From Telmatactis stephensoni (taxonomy: Eukaryota > Cnidaria > Anthozoa > Actiniaria > Isophelliidae): 64,000 nucleotides of DNA. Positions 34,101 to 45,361 of the stretch are shown here, piece by piece. Each line of letters opens with the position of its first letter. Position 1 is the stretch's first letter. The stretch lies in assembly GCA_029948255.1 (NCBI GenBank), contig JALIZF010001267.1, forward strand, positions 62,001-126,000, in the 5' to 3' direction. The notes below the pieces were generated by a model. The model had not been told where the DNA came from. It ran no database searches and worked only from the letters and a program-made list of their open reading frames with translations. The position numbers and the translations under genes were made by a program.

Positions 34101-36415
34101 ACCTAAATCTTAAAAACCCTAAACCTAAGTTTCTGTATGACTGCATTAGTAGTGGTGCATGGTAATAGCTAGGAACTTGAATGTTTCTAAAGGTGTCATA
34201 CATGTAGAATTGACTCCACCATAGATAGCACTGCCTGGTTCACTCTACACATAATATAAAAACCAGTACATGATCCTAACTACATGTACAAGTTTTCAAA
34301 ATTATTATCATTTCTGGCTGAAAGCTCACGAGGGACAGTTTTGCTGCCCTCCCCTTCCTCCCCCCCAAGTCAAATGCAGATAATAAGATTCATAGACTTT
34401 AATAGATAATAAAATTCATAGGCAAATTATGCTGCAGACTGCATGTACTTACTCAGTAGATTAAGAGTTAGATCTGACATTTTCTTTTCTTTGACAATCT
34501 CTGCTAAAGCAGCTATGACATAAAATAAATCAAGTAAGTATCAATGAATGGTAAAGATGGTAAAAACAATGATGAAATACTAATGATTACAGTTTGATTT
34601 GAGACAGGGAAGACTGCAAGAGGGGGAAGACATTATGACAAGGAAAAGACAACAACACATCAACTACACAGTGATGGTATGAGAGTTAAAAACCACAATA
34701 ATTATCATCATCATCATCACTACCACCATCGCCATCATCAGCATCATCACAAACACCACCCCAGGATTATCAATATAACACTGTTACCATGGAAATACTA
34801 TACTAGTCACTTCATTTTACAAGTAAAATGTAAATACTCTGTTTATACTGGAAGAGCACTTGGCTGTACAGCTAGTTTACAAGCACTCCATTCATATAAT
34901 CACAACTAACTAATACAAATGGAACAGAAATTGCTAAGAATCAAACTGCTTGGCTATTTACAAGCATGGCAGAGAAGTTGAATTTAAACTAGGACTACCG
35001 AGAACAAAATAATTCAATTTCATTCTCTTGCCAGTAGCCACAGCAAGGACTCAAACTTGGACCACTGGATTACAAGACTGATGCTGTAACCATAAACCAC
35101 TTTACGCTGTCGGCCGCCATTTTGAATTGGGACAAACATGCCAGAATTATTAGAAATTCCCATCACTTTGACTTCCCATAACTCCGCTATTTTCTGATGG
35201 ATTTTCAAAATTTAAACTTTAATAAACAGCAGCTATGGACACCAGTTGTAGGACTGAAAATAAAAGCAATGCAAGTGTTTTAATTTTTTAAGACACCGTT
35301 TTTCACGAATGGTTCTAATAATTTTGAAAATTCACGCGCCAAATGTTTTATTTGGAAAACAAAAATTCTTTTTTCTCAAAAAATAGCTTTCTAATTTTCA
35401 TCACAGTAAGAGACCTAAAAAAGATTGACGCTACCTTTTCAAAAAGTGCGAAATTTCGAAAATCCATCATAAAAGAGGGGAGTTACAGGAAGTCAAAGTG
35501 ATGGGAATTTCTAATAATTCTGGTGTGTTTGTCCCAATTCAAAATGGCGGCCGACAGCGTGAAGTGGTCTATTCCAACATGTATGCAGTCTCCTGAGTAT
35601 TTCTGTATTCAGTTACCTTGCTTCTGTTTTTTATTAGTACTTGGGTTCATAAGAAAATCTGCCAACAATGAATTTCCTTTGATCATTTTCTGTGAATCAA
35701 AGGAAAACAACTCTCTATGAATTAAGTAAGTTTAAGCCTGGTTTGCATAATTAAACAATGAGTGAGTGGCCAAGAGTTACAACTAACATTCAATAATAAT
35801 TAATAGTGTTAAACCATCCAAAAATAGTTGGATTTTCAAAACAACAACAAATTAATGAAAAATGGCGAAGAAAAAAAGAGTTGAGGGATTATCTGCATTT
35901 GCCCATTTTGAAGGAACATCTTCGGTTAGCCACATTCACTTTGAAACTTTTCTGATTTCCATCCAGGTCTAAAACAAAACGTCTTTTCAACTATTCATCT
36001 AATTTGTAGAAACTTACATCAACACTATCTAGTTCTGTTTCAACTTTGTCAAGTTGCTTCTGTTTGGCTGCGGCCGAGTACATTGCATGAGCATAGCGTC
36101 CATCAATTCCAAACAGTTGAATCGGTGGCTGATGATAAACAAAAGCAAAATACAGTTGATCAGAAAAAGTACAAATGATTGCAGTAATAAATCTTGCTTG
36201 TACAAACCTTAGCTGATCTTGCTATCCAAGTTACCCCAAAGTTTCGAGCCTGATTCTGAGGAAAGAAAGCAAAAATACCTTAAAGTGTAGCACAGTATAA
36301 AATTGAAAGGATTCTTCTATGTAGTCAAAGAAATATAATTTGCTTTAGATGAAGAGAAGCTTACCAAAACTGGGGTTCTTTGCAGATACCGGCAACCTTG
36401 CACGAAAGCCGCCAT
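31111..36415 (-). CDS. ATP5PO: ATP synthase subunit O, mitochondrial (OSCP), 8 exons, 214 aa
   Basis: Oligomycin-sensitivity-conferring protein, the part of the peripheral stalk that holds F1 to Fo in the mitochondrial ATP synthase. Exons in transcription order: 36415-36365, 36255-36208, 36128-36018, 35689-35617, 34500-34453, 33485-33373, 32378-32292, 31224-31111. Together they give 645 nt with consistent phases. The protein has a basic N-terminal presequence ([17 protein letters not shown]), then [20 protein letters not shown] and [12 protein letters not shown], close to human PVQVYGIEGRYATALYSAA. Further on come a helical middle, [10 protein letters not shown], and the C-terminal [20 protein letters not shown] typical of OSCP. 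Length matches human (213 aa). The start ATG sits in GCCGCC-type context on the minus strand (ATCATGGCG). Confidence 0.96.
32361..32680. repeat. tandem duplication (~160 bp) copying the acceptor of an ATP5PO exon
   Basis: 32361-32519 and 32520-32680 are two diverged copies sharing 'tttgcactatcaagatccta', 'gtagattccaaaattgt' and 'actacactttatagctctt'. The copied part includes the intron's 3' end and the first ~18 nt of the exon at 32292-32378. A second AG acceptor with an exon start therefore lies ~160 nt upstream in the intron. Confidence 0.85.
33558..34000 (+). mobile_element. tRNA-derived SINE, second copy, split by a MITE
   Basis: Same family as 22391-22870: A-box GTTGGCTCAAATGGTTGGGT, B-box GGTTGGGGTTTGATTC, then ACTCAGGGT. 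The body resumes at about 33888 with 'ctgcctttgtaattacat'. The gap is exactly the MITE at 33646-33872. Intronic in ATP5PO. Confidence 0.7.
33646..33872. mobile_element. MITE inserted in the SINE
   Basis: TTTACAGCGAAAATTGTTAC...GTGACC at the left is inverted at the right as GGTTGTGATGCAACGATTTT...GCTGTAAA. A related element lies at 37886-38086. Confidence 0.75.
34000..34452. other. ATP5PO intron remainder, no feature recognised
   Basis: Nothing beyond scattered AT-rich sequence and a C-rich run near 34350. Confidence 0.4.
34700..34762. repeat. (CAT)n microsatellite
   Basis: Imperfect CAT/CAC trinucleotides inside an ATP5PO intron. The His-rich reading frame here is an artefact. Confidence 0.8.
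35094..35572. mobile_element. foldback MITE in ATP5PO intron
   Basis: TAAACCACTTTACGCTGTCG and, inverted at the other end, TAGACCACTTCACGCTGTCG; then 'gccgccattttgaattggga' mirrored. The arms match for ~130 bp, and the ORFs on the two strands mirror each other. Confidence 0.85.
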
Positions 36416-36928
36416 GATGGTTTCTTGCTAACGTGCCCGAAGTACCCGGATGTTCGAACTAGTCCTCCCTCAACAAAGACACAGCAACCCCAACACACAC
36501 AACCACTGCATAATACATTCATAATAGATCACCAACATGATTTTCAGACGGTCAAGTGTCATACGTTTGCTTCCTTCATTTAAGACAATTGTTTGTTCTG
36601 GAAGCAGTAGATCAGGGAGAAGCTGTCTGTCCACTCCCCTCTTTTGAGTGGGAGGAGGGAGGGGGAGAGGGAGGGGAAAGGAAGTGGGGGGAGAGGGAAA
36701 AAACAAAAGGTTCTCCTTTTTCCCCTCCCCAGAGAACCTGTAGACAGCTAAGGACCAGTAAATTTTTCCATAGAGAGGAGAATGTTATAAAATTTTCAAA
36801 AGGAGAATTAAGTTAACAATACAATTTTTTTCATTTTTATCATAATCATCATCAAAAAAACATCATCAAAGTTTTATTTCATTTTCAAGAAAAAGTTTCC
36901 AAATAATTTTGAATAGTTTGAACACATT
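36416..36928. promoter_or_regulatory. short spacer between ATP5PO start and MRNIP 3' end; likely ATP5PO promoter
   Basis: 513 bp. It holds a poly(A) signal for MRNIP (TTTATT at 36873-36878, i.e. AATAAA on the minus strand) and a purine-rich GGGAGG tract at 36650-36700. The spacing implies the ATP5PO promoter lies here; no specific site is identified. Confidence 0.4.
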
Positions 36929-39175
36929 TTATACATTCCACCAGTCACCCTCAAGCTCATCTTCAATCTGAAACAAACTTGAACCACAAACAGAAACTTT
37001 ATCATTTTGTCTTGGTGTCACTTTAGGCTGCATTCCGAGTTGTGGTGCTGGTCGTGTGACCTTCACATTTGATACAAACTCTGGAACTCTGGAATTTTTG
37101 GAATATTTGACTTCAGTTGATAGTGCTTTGTGCAGAGTTTTATTCTCATCGCCAAGAGAATTCATATTTTCATCAGAATTGTCTGCACTGTCTTCTGTAG
37201 AATTTCCCAAAAATTTTGACCATTTAGATTGTTTCACATTGGTGCTTGTTGTGTCATTTTGTTTTCTTTCTCTCTGGAAACTTGTTTTATGGCAATGGTT
37301 ATTCTTTTCAAAAGCACTTTGCTGTTGCTCTGAAGACATGGTCTCATTTCTCACAAAGTAAGATGCACCTGATTCCATTTTTTCATTTCCATGTTTTCTT
37401 TCTCTCTGGAAACTTGTTTTATGGAAATGGTTATTCTTTTCAAAAGCATTTTTCTCTTGCTCTGAAGACATGCTCTCATTTCTCACAAAGCAAGATGTAC
37501 CACCTGATCCCATTTTTTCATTTTCTTTCCTACATATCTCATTTCTATATTGAAATTTCACAGTTTCATCATCTAGATTGCTTGGCTTTGAACTCGAAGG
37601 TTGCTCACACTGATCTTTGTTCTCTGGCCTATAAAACCTTTTCTGGACTGAACTACAAGACTTTTCTTGGTCCTCACTCTTTCGTTTTCTCTGAAATTTT
37701 CTTTTTTGGTTCTTTCCCTCAAATGCTGTTCTGTCAGTTGTTATTGGCTTCCCATGCCAAAGTTCATTCTCTTGGTTTTGTTCATAAACTGAAATATATG
37801 GAAGAGTGTTTATTTATATAGCCATGCTAAGCTGAAAAATGGAGAAAATCTGAGTTTTGGCTGGGAAGTGAAGGTGGATGTTTAATTTAAAGCTATTTTT
37901 GTTGCATTGTGACCTGTATTTTCTGTTAGTATTCTTGTCATTTCTGATCCATGCACACCCATAGCAGAGCTATGTCAACTTGTTCAGTCTTAGCATGTCA
38001 TCGATTGATGTGAAATAACTCAGAAAAACTCAAAATCAAACTGAGATTTGTAATTTGCTGGTCACAATGCAATGAAAATAGCTGTAATTGATAAGTTTAG
38101 TAAGCAGACGTATGGACAAAAATTAACAACATCAACAAAACTCACACATCAGAAGAAATGATTTTATTTGCTGTGGAGATGAGAATTCCAGAGACTGACA
38201 AAGTAGGAAGGGATTAAATTAATACTAAAGTGTACTCAAATCTAGAAAAGAGTGATATTTTAAAAGATATTTTTGGATTAATTTACAAGAATTATTGTTA
38301 AGTTACAATAACTTTGTAGAAGAGTTGAGGCAAAGTTGACTGTGCGGCCAAAGAAATCTTAATTTAAATAGATCTAGGAGACTGAGAAAAGTTGGAAATA
38401 TTTCTAGTACGTATTCCTCACTGACTTACCAGCATGTTGGGGCTCTACAAACTTTTCCCATTTACTTTGAGCTGGAACATGGTGAGTATCATTGTCTTGT
38501 TCACTCTCAAAATGCCCTGTCTCTTCAGGAAATGATTCAATGTCTTCTTCAGTGGCAACTTTTTCTCCTTTTATCAGTTCATACTCTCCTTGCATTGTGT
38601 TTAACTTCTGTACATGTCTGCGGCAATCTGGTGCATTCCCTTGACCATATATCTTCTTTAATGACTGCTTCTCTCCACATACCTTGCAGACCCATTTTTT
38701 GGCTTTCTTTACCTGGTGTAAAAACACACCTCTTTGAAAAGGCTGACACCCATAAAAACTCCCCTCTGAATTTATTCCCTTGGAGAGATTAGACCCATGT
38801 AAGATCTGCATTAGGTAAAACAAGATGCAGGATTTGACTTTGGGGTGGTGGTAATGGATACAAGTAAAAATTAGAACTGGAAAATGGGGGGAGGGGGCAA
38901 TTACTCACCTATCAATGTTAGGCACCAAGGGGGGGGGGGAAGAATTTGATATTTTTGTTGATGAGACACCCTAAGCACCTTTCAAATGTCAAATTCTATA
39001 ATGCTTCCAGTATTATTATTATTTATTCTCTTTGTTAATTAATAAAGATGGCAACCATGTCAAATTCCCTATCTCAGCAATAGCTCTAAAATTCCCTGCC
39101 AAGATTATCCCTCACCTGATGAACTTGGAATGTCTTGCAAGAAAAACACCTCAAAACGTTGAATTCTTGAACCAT
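36929..39175 (-). CDS. MRNIP: MRN complex-interacting protein (MRNIP), 3 exons, 400 aa
   Basis: Nuclear protein that in humans binds the MRE11-RAD50-NBS1 complex and helps ATM signalling at DNA breaks. Exons: 39175-39116, 38712-38430, 37788-36929; 1203 nt with consistent phases. The N-terminal 20 aa (MVQEFNVLRCFSCKTFQVHQ) and the next exon (VKKAKKWVCKVCGEKQS, then YGQGNAPDCRRHVQKLN) match the conserved family head, including the two CxxC pairs likely to bind metal. The remainder is disordered and Ser/Lys-rich with short W motifs (SKWEKFVEP, SKWSKFLGN). The end, LFQIEDELEGDWWNV, resembles the acidic C-terminus of human MRNIP. Exon 3 contains a tandem duplication of ~44 residues (VRNE.MSSEQ...AFEKNNH.HKTSFQRERK) absent from human. 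Longer than human (343 aa). Confidence 0.92.
37257..37524. repeat. in-frame tandem duplication (~133 bp x 2) inside MRNIP exon 3
   Basis: Two copies of 'tttctttctctctggaaact' through 'catttctcacaaag' lie back to back. They encode two near-identical segments of the disordered region. Confidence 0.9.
37886..38086. mobile_element. MITE in MRNIP intron 2
   Basis: TTAAAGCTATTTTTGTTGCA...GTGACC is mirrored by GGTCACAATGCAATGAAAAT...AGCTGTAA. Same family as 33646-33872. Confidence 0.75.
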
Positions 39176-40120
39176 TTTAAATCTGCCAACAATTTGATAG
39201 TAGCAAAGATATTTTGTTTGCTGATAAACAAGAAATGTGATGCTTTTGGTAGCGAAAGCGAGCAAAATTCTGGAGAGAAAACCAAATGGTCAGATGGTCA
39301 ACAACATCAAATTTGCGCGCGAAGTGAGTTAAGTTGTCGACCCAGTCCATTTTCATTGTTTTAGAGACAGGAAACCCAATTTGCCAGCAAATGACCAGTC
39401 GATCTCCCAAATTCTATAAAATAAATTTAGCAAATTTAGCATTCTTTGAGAAAAAATGCCAAGAGATAATTTTTTATTTGAAAAAATTTCCTTTGAAATG
39501 GTGTCTATTTATGAATAAAGATTTTGCTGCAATTAATGGATATTGCACATGATAAGGGCTTGGGGTTCCTGTGGATGCTTCGCAATCGATGACTTACTTG
39601 ACAAATCTTCAAAAAGATCAAAGTCTGGAATGCGAAATTTTATTCTTTTCTGTTTAACACCAAATATATTTTAGGTAAGTAAGAATTTCTTAGTCTATTA
39701 TGATTGTAATTTTCGCGTGACCTTATTGTTTTCTTTGATATATGAAATGAATAATTATCGAACTTGTAAGCTTAATTCTGTTTGAAGTTTATATTAATTA
39801 TGAAGCATGCTTCTGCGTGTTTAAAGTTTTCCTCGAATCTTCTCCTTCATGACAATGTAGTTTACTGTAAAGCCTTCTTCTTGATGAGCGTTTGAAGATT
39901 ATTCGTCTCAGAAACTTAGATTCTTTTGGTGTCTGACTTCAGGTCCAAAAATCTCTCATTTGAATTATTATTCATCACTGACTTGTGACCGGAGCAGTAG
40001 GAGTCATTGAAGAGCCGATAAACAGCACGAAATCCACTGTAACTTCTTATAAAGAAATCTAGAAGTCAAGCATCATGAGCGTTAATAGCGACACCAAACT
40101 TCGCTCTGCGACGGCTTCTG
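39176..40120. promoter_or_regulatory. head-to-head spacer between MRNIP and the Frizzled-like gene
   Basis: About 945 bp separates two divergent start codons. No repeat dominates it. ATG at 40075 opens a different, shorter frame and is not used in the model. A shared bidirectional promoter is inferred from orientation only. Confidence 0.4.
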
Positions 40121-43100
40121 ATGAAGAAATGTCCTCTGAAAACGCCGGTCCACCAGTCATCGTTAGTTGTGACAAAATCCAGCTCTATCGTATTGTGGTG
40201 GATTGTACTTGTGGTTGTTATGCTGATTAATTGGGGCGTTTCATTGTTGCCTGCTATTTTCTTTCTGAATCCAAAACATTTGGATATTGATAAACCATCC
40301 TCAACAAACACAAGGTAATTGTTATTTGTTCTTACAGTTGTTCTTTTATTTTTATGTTATTTCTCATGGAATGCTGTGTGTTAATGAACCCAAATTTGAA
40401 TAAATAAATGAAAATGAAATAGTAAATAGAATGGAAAGTGCAATGATCTAATCGACTAAAGCTACGGTAATACGAGCAACAAAATCACTCAACTTGTCTC
40501 ACAACATTGCTGCAAGACAATTTCAAAAGCAAAGCTACACGTCCCCCCCCCCCCCCCCACGAGTACAAACTTGGCAACAAATGAGAGAATTCTGTTTCCT
40601 ATTGGCCCAGAAAATCATTTGCTGCAACACAAGTTGAGTCAATAAAGTGGTAATACATGCAGCATTTTATAATTTTGTTGCAAGAGGTAGAATGACCTAC
40701 TTTCTGCAACAAAATTTCTCAACTTGCAACAATAATTTTGTCACAAGACAAGTTTGAATTGGAGTGGAAAAATGCATTAATTGCTTTTTGACTTGTCTCA
40801 CAGCAAACTTGCAAGACAAGTTGAGTAATTTTGTTGCTAGTATTATTGTAGCTTAATCATAAATTAGTGTTTTCTCAAGCACAATACAGACCTCTTGGGA
40901 GTTTAGTCAATGTGGGGGACAAACCACAGAAAAAAGCTTTGCATAAGAAAAGTTTTTGATTCTGACAAAGAGACAAAAACTATTGTTTTCACCCCTAGAC
41001 TAGGAATAATTACAAAGGGTTTTTAGTATTAGATTTTTTTTAGATTTTTATTTTTTTGCCAGTTGGACTTAACGTGATCCCACCTCATTGGTATCTAGTG
41101 GTAATAATTATCAACATTTAATGATATCTACTACATGAAGGTTTGTTGACTGGTTCCCTGCAAAAAGTCATTCTTGTAAAATTTCACTGACAAATTTCAT
41201 GGGTCATGAAGATCGAACTCACTTTTCAAGAAGCATCATTCTCAACTTTTAAAAATAAAGGAAGTCATTTTCACATGGAACCCTTCATTTATTATTGACT
41301 CAGAAATTATAATGTTTTTGCTTGTCAGTAACCACACTTTACCACCACATTTTCCATGTAACCCACCATTAAAGCAAAACCCAGCAAGTGGAATGTGCGA
41401 GCCTCTTTGTACCTGGACATACTTTACCAAAGAGCAAGACTACAGCCCAGCGTGTGGTTGATAGTATTTCATTAGCTATAAGTCTGCTTGGATTTGTATT
41501 CATTTTTGTGACCTGGATGTCACTAAAACAACTGTAAGTATATAGTTATATGATGGGGAAATATAGCCCAGGGTCGATATAGGGGTAGGAGGTAAATTCT
41601 GGCCTAAAAACACTATCAAATTTTGATGGGAAGAACAAGTTTGGTGTTCATCTGTTCAAGTTTGGTGTTTCTTTCAGTTAGTGGCTATTCAGTGCTAATA
41701 TATTCCTCCTTGAGGATTATAGATATTTGTGGTATTTATGTTTCCAGTACACCTCTTTGAGTCAGTACAAATTTATTTACTAGGTGCCACAATTTTTTGT
41801 TGTTTTTCAGCCGAGTGTTCCCCAACATTATTCCTCTTTATATTCAAGGGACTTCATCATTTATCTGTGAGTGCAAATCAATCGATGATGAATATTATTG
41901 TGTAGTCCCAGAATATACCCATACCCCCACCAAGGAGGGAATTTGTGAATAGACCCCCCCCACCCCCACCCCCACCCCCAACCTCTGGAACTTCCATTTG
42001 CCTTCCATATAAACTCTGTAATTTTGTTGTTTCTCTGCCCAAACATCATCATCATCATTATCATTGTTATTATCCCAGTGCTATGGCGTCTTTCGTTACT
42101 TTTTTCTGAGAAAGTTTTGTTCACAAATCTTTACACAGCACTGCTTATTGTCATTGGTAATGGCATGGGAACAAAGAAGGCTTTCTGTAGAGAAGAGTTT
42201 TTGAAGAATTCAGTTGAAAATCCTACACCATTTTGTGTGGCACAGGGCTTGTTAATCCAGTACCTTTCCAATGTTACCGCTTTATGGTTTATTGTTTACA
42301 GCGTTTGTCTTGTCCAGGTATAAACAACACATTGATCAATGATATTGGCCAGTTGTTGTACAATAATTATTTATTATAAGTTGGAAGATAGGACAATTGT
42401 TGATAAGTTGGTAATAGGTTGTTGGTGAGTTATTATGTCAATATATAATGGGTTGACGTCAGTAGATTGTTGGTAGGATGTTGTTGGTAGGTGTCAGTAG
42501 GTTGTTGGTAGGTGTCAGTAGGTTATTGGTAGGGTGTCAGTAGGTTGTTGGTAGGGTGTCAGTAGGTTGTTGGTAGGATGTCAAAAGGTTGCTGGTAGGG
42601 TGTCAGTAGGTTGTTGGTAGGGTGTCAGTAGATTGTTGGTAGGGTGTCAGTAGATTGTTGGTAGGGTGTCAGTAGGTTGTTGATAGGGTGTCAGTAGGTT
42701 GTTGATAGGGTGTCAGTAGGTTGTTGGTAGGGTGTCTGTAGGTTGTTGGTAGGGTGTCAGTAGGTTGTTGGTAGGGTGTCAGTAGGTTGTTGATAGGGTG
42801 TCAGTAGGTTGTTGATAGGGTGTCAGTAGGTTGTTGGTAGGGTGTCAGTAGATTGTTGGTAGGGTGTCAGTAGGTTGTTGATAGGGTGTCAGTAGGTTGT
42901 TGATAGGGTGTCAGTAGGTTGTTGGTAGGGTGTCAGTAGGTTGTTGATAGGGTGTCAGTAGGTTGTTGGTAGGGTGTCTGTAGGTTGTTGGTAGGGTGTC
43001 AGTAGGTTGTTGATAGGGTGTCAGTAGGATGATAGTATGTTGTTAGTAGGTTGTTGGTAGGGTGTCAATAGGTTGTTGGTAGGTTGTCAGTAGGTTGTTT

Positions 43101-45131
43101 GTAGGGTATCAGTAGGATGATAGTAGGTTGTTAGTAGGTTGTTGGTAGGGTGTCTGTAGGTTGTTGGTAGGGTGTCAGTAGGTTGTTGATAGGGTGTCAG
43201 TAGGATGATAGTAGGTTGTTGGTAGGTTGTTGATAGGGTGCATTTAGCAGTAGGTTGTTGGCAGGGTGCCAGAAGGTTGATACATGTATAGCTAAAAATA
43301 TCAAAAATCAAATAACAAAGTTCCTTCCACCTTATTTTAGATTCTAATAGAAAGTATCAACTTCTAACTTGTATAATCTATTATACTTTTTAGATAATCT
43401 TCTCCAAGAATCCCATAGACCCTCGGCACTCCACTAAGCTGCATCATGCCATCAGTGCTGCTTGCTGCTATCTGTTGCCATGGATACTTGTTGGTGTTGT
43501 CTTCCATAACAAGGGTTACGGGAAGGTCTTAAATGGACGATATTGTCTACCTCAGAATGATGATCTGACGTATTATACAAATTCCATGATCACAGAGATA
43601 GGGTTAGGTGTTGGTTGCAGTTGTCTATTAGTTGTTGTCTTCCAACTGGTCAAAGTGAGTAGAAATATGAGTATATTGCTAATAGACCTAATCGGCTAAT
43701 GTGTACGTGCAAAGAACTTTTTGTTCCAAAAATTTCCATGAGATAAAAGACAAAGAATTATTATTCCCAGAGCTTTTGAATTGAGTGGAAACGTACATAG
43801 CAATGCATTAGCTGATTGGGTCTATTCAATTAACTTTGTTTCTGAAAAAAGCCTAAAGCCCAAAGCAGCTTTGAGAGTGGAATCAGGTTTTTTTGTTTTT
43901 GCAACCGTGACGTTATTACAATAAGAAACCTCACGGTATGCTTGCAAATTCGACAACTTGGACACATTTTTCTTAATTTCCTAGATAACCTACAGCGAAG
44001 TTTGTTAGTACACAAAATATAGTTGAATCTTTTCGCCTTTAGCTTTTTCAGCGACAACGTCAATTGAAATAGCTATTATATTGTACTCTGTGTCTTTCAT
44101 TTGAGAAATGCATCTGTTTCTATACATCAATATTTATTTGCAGAAGTCAACAGTCATTTTTTATTCTTTTAATTTTTCAGCTGAGAAATCTAGATGCAGT
44201 AAAAGGGTCACAGAGGAAAAGGCGACAAAGCCGAATGGATAAAATAGCCATTCGTCTTGTGTGTCTTATGTTTGCCTATGCAGTCTGTTCATCTTTGGTC
44301 TATATACCAATATGTGTGCAGCTGTCAAATAAGAAACTTCTAGAATACTACAATAAGAAATATATTGGTTGTTTAATGTTTGCCCCAGATACTGATTTAT
44401 GCAAACAAAGCAAAAGTAAGGCATATTCCATGCACCAACCTTTCATGTACCTAATTGCTGCTGTACCTTATACTATTGACTTTGACTTTTGAGTTTGACT
44501 TTGAAGCAACTTTTGATCAGTGGTTCTTCCTCCACCTCTTGCTTTCCTTCCTTCCTTCCTTCCTCCCTCCCTCCCTCCCTCCCTCCCTCCCTCCCTCCCT
44601 CCTTCCTTCCTTCCTTCCTTCCTTCCTTCCTCCTCCTTCCTCCTCCCTCCCTCCCTCCCTCCCTCCCTCCCTCCCTCCCTTCCTTCCTTCCTTCCTTCCT
44701 TCCTTCCCTCCCTCCCTCCCTCCCTCCCTCCCTTACTACTTTTCTTCTTCGCTTGTTTGCTTTTCTTTCCTCCCTGCCTTTCATAATTCCCTTTCATCTT
44801 TCTTTCTCTATCTCCATTTTGCCTAAATCATATACTCTTCTGTGCCCTATTTCCATGTTTGTTTTTCGCATCCTCCTAGAAAAATGTTGTCTCAGCCCTT
44901 AATATTTTAACATTTTGATAAGATGTTTTTTCTTCTTCATTAGTGGAATTAGAACAACATACATATGCCGATACCTTCATTGCATCATACCTAACCTCAG
45001 GGTTGTTTGCTATATCCACTGTCTGTTTCCTGGCCTTTAACAGACAGTCAAGAAGATTGTGGAGGTTTTGGTGGCAAAGACTAGTTGACTGCTGCTGCTT
45101 GCCAGAGGAAGATCCAAATGACATCAGCTAA
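40121..45131 (+). CDS. Frizzled/Smoothened-like seven-helix receptor without CRD, 7 exons, one apparent 1-nt insertion
   Basis: Exons: 40121-40314, 41329-41533, 41811-41866, 42079-42317, 43394-43654, 44181-44415, 44944-45131. They sum to 1378 nt, one more than a multiple of three; removing one C from CCC at 41446-41448 gives 458 aa. The protein starts with a hydrophobic signal/anchor (VLWWIVLVVVMLINWGVSLL). A short Cys-rich segment (FPCNPPLKQ, MCEPLCTWTYFTKEQD) follows, reminiscent of the fsl receptors of Dictyostelium. Then come seven helices: SISLAISLLGFVFIFVTW; FPNIIPLYIQGTSSF; a third after CVAQGLLIQYLS; AACCYLLPWILVGVVF; GLGVGCSCLLVVVFQLV; IAIRLVCLMFAYAVCSSLVY; and SGLFAISTVCFLAF. The layout RMDKIAIRLVCLMFAY and the tail RQSRRLWRFWWQRL resemble Frizzled TM6 and a degenerate KTxxxW tail. 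No 10-Cys CRD is seen. A secretin/cAMP-type receptor is the alternative. Confidence 0.65.
40458..40855. mobile_element. foldback MITE in intron 1 of the receptor gene
   Basis: AAGCTACGGTAATACGAGCA...ACTCAACTTGTCTC is mirrored at the right end as GACAAGTTGAGTAATTTTGT...ATTGTAGCTT. Internal copies of 'caagacaagttg' are present, plus a C run at 40541-40559. Confidence 0.8.
42470..43270. repeat. 22-bp minisatellite (TAGGTTGTTGGTAGGGTGTCAG)n
   Basis: About 35 head-to-tail units of a ~22-bp motif with point variants (GGT/GAT, CAG/CTG) and a few rearranged units after 43020. It lies in the intron between exons 4 and 5 of the receptor gene. Proline/threonine-rich frames through it are artefacts. Confidence 0.95.
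43700..44180. other. receptor-gene intron, no feature recognised
   Basis: Intronic. A short inverted phrase is visible ('agacctaatcggctaatgtg' near 43683 with 'gcattagctgattgggtct' near 43805), so 43683-43824 may be a small foldback element. Confidence 0.45.
44544..44735. repeat. (CCTT)n/(CCCT)n microsatellite
   Basis: About 190 bp of pure pyrimidine tetranucleotides alternating between TTCC and CCCT blocks, in the last intron of the receptor gene. It opens long meaningless Pro/Ser and Lys/Glu/Gly frames. Confidence 0.97.
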
Positions 45132-45361
45132 ATGGAACTTTCTGTGCTACGGATAAAGGAACCATGGTAAAACTGCACTGTCATGAACTCCGATGTGGAA
45201 ATGAACAATACTATTTTCTGTGCCGGTCATTAATAGATGCACTGATGACATCAAAATGTGGTTAGAACAAAAGACGTTGGACTAATGATTAATACTTAAC
45301 AAATAGATTCCATTCTGTCATCGGTTTGTACTCTAATAGATGCACAGATTTCGAAGTTACT

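Noticed and set aside
9803..36415. Search for ITSN1 between CRYZL1 and ATP5PO, expected from human order
   Set aside because: No EH, coiled-coil or SH3-encoding exons were recognised in this interval.
37246..37821. Plus-strand frame of 191 aa opposite MRNIP
   Set aside because: It is the antisense shadow of MRNIP exon 3; the minus-strand frame has the family motifs and splice sites.
40075..40230. Alternative start ATG (MSVNSDTKLRS...) for the receptor gene
   Set aside because: That frame stops before the first helix; the frame from 40121 joins exon 2 in phase.
44455..44902. Proline/serine-rich and lysine/glutamate-rich frames over 100 aa
   Set aside because: Pure tetranucleotide microsatellite inside an intron.
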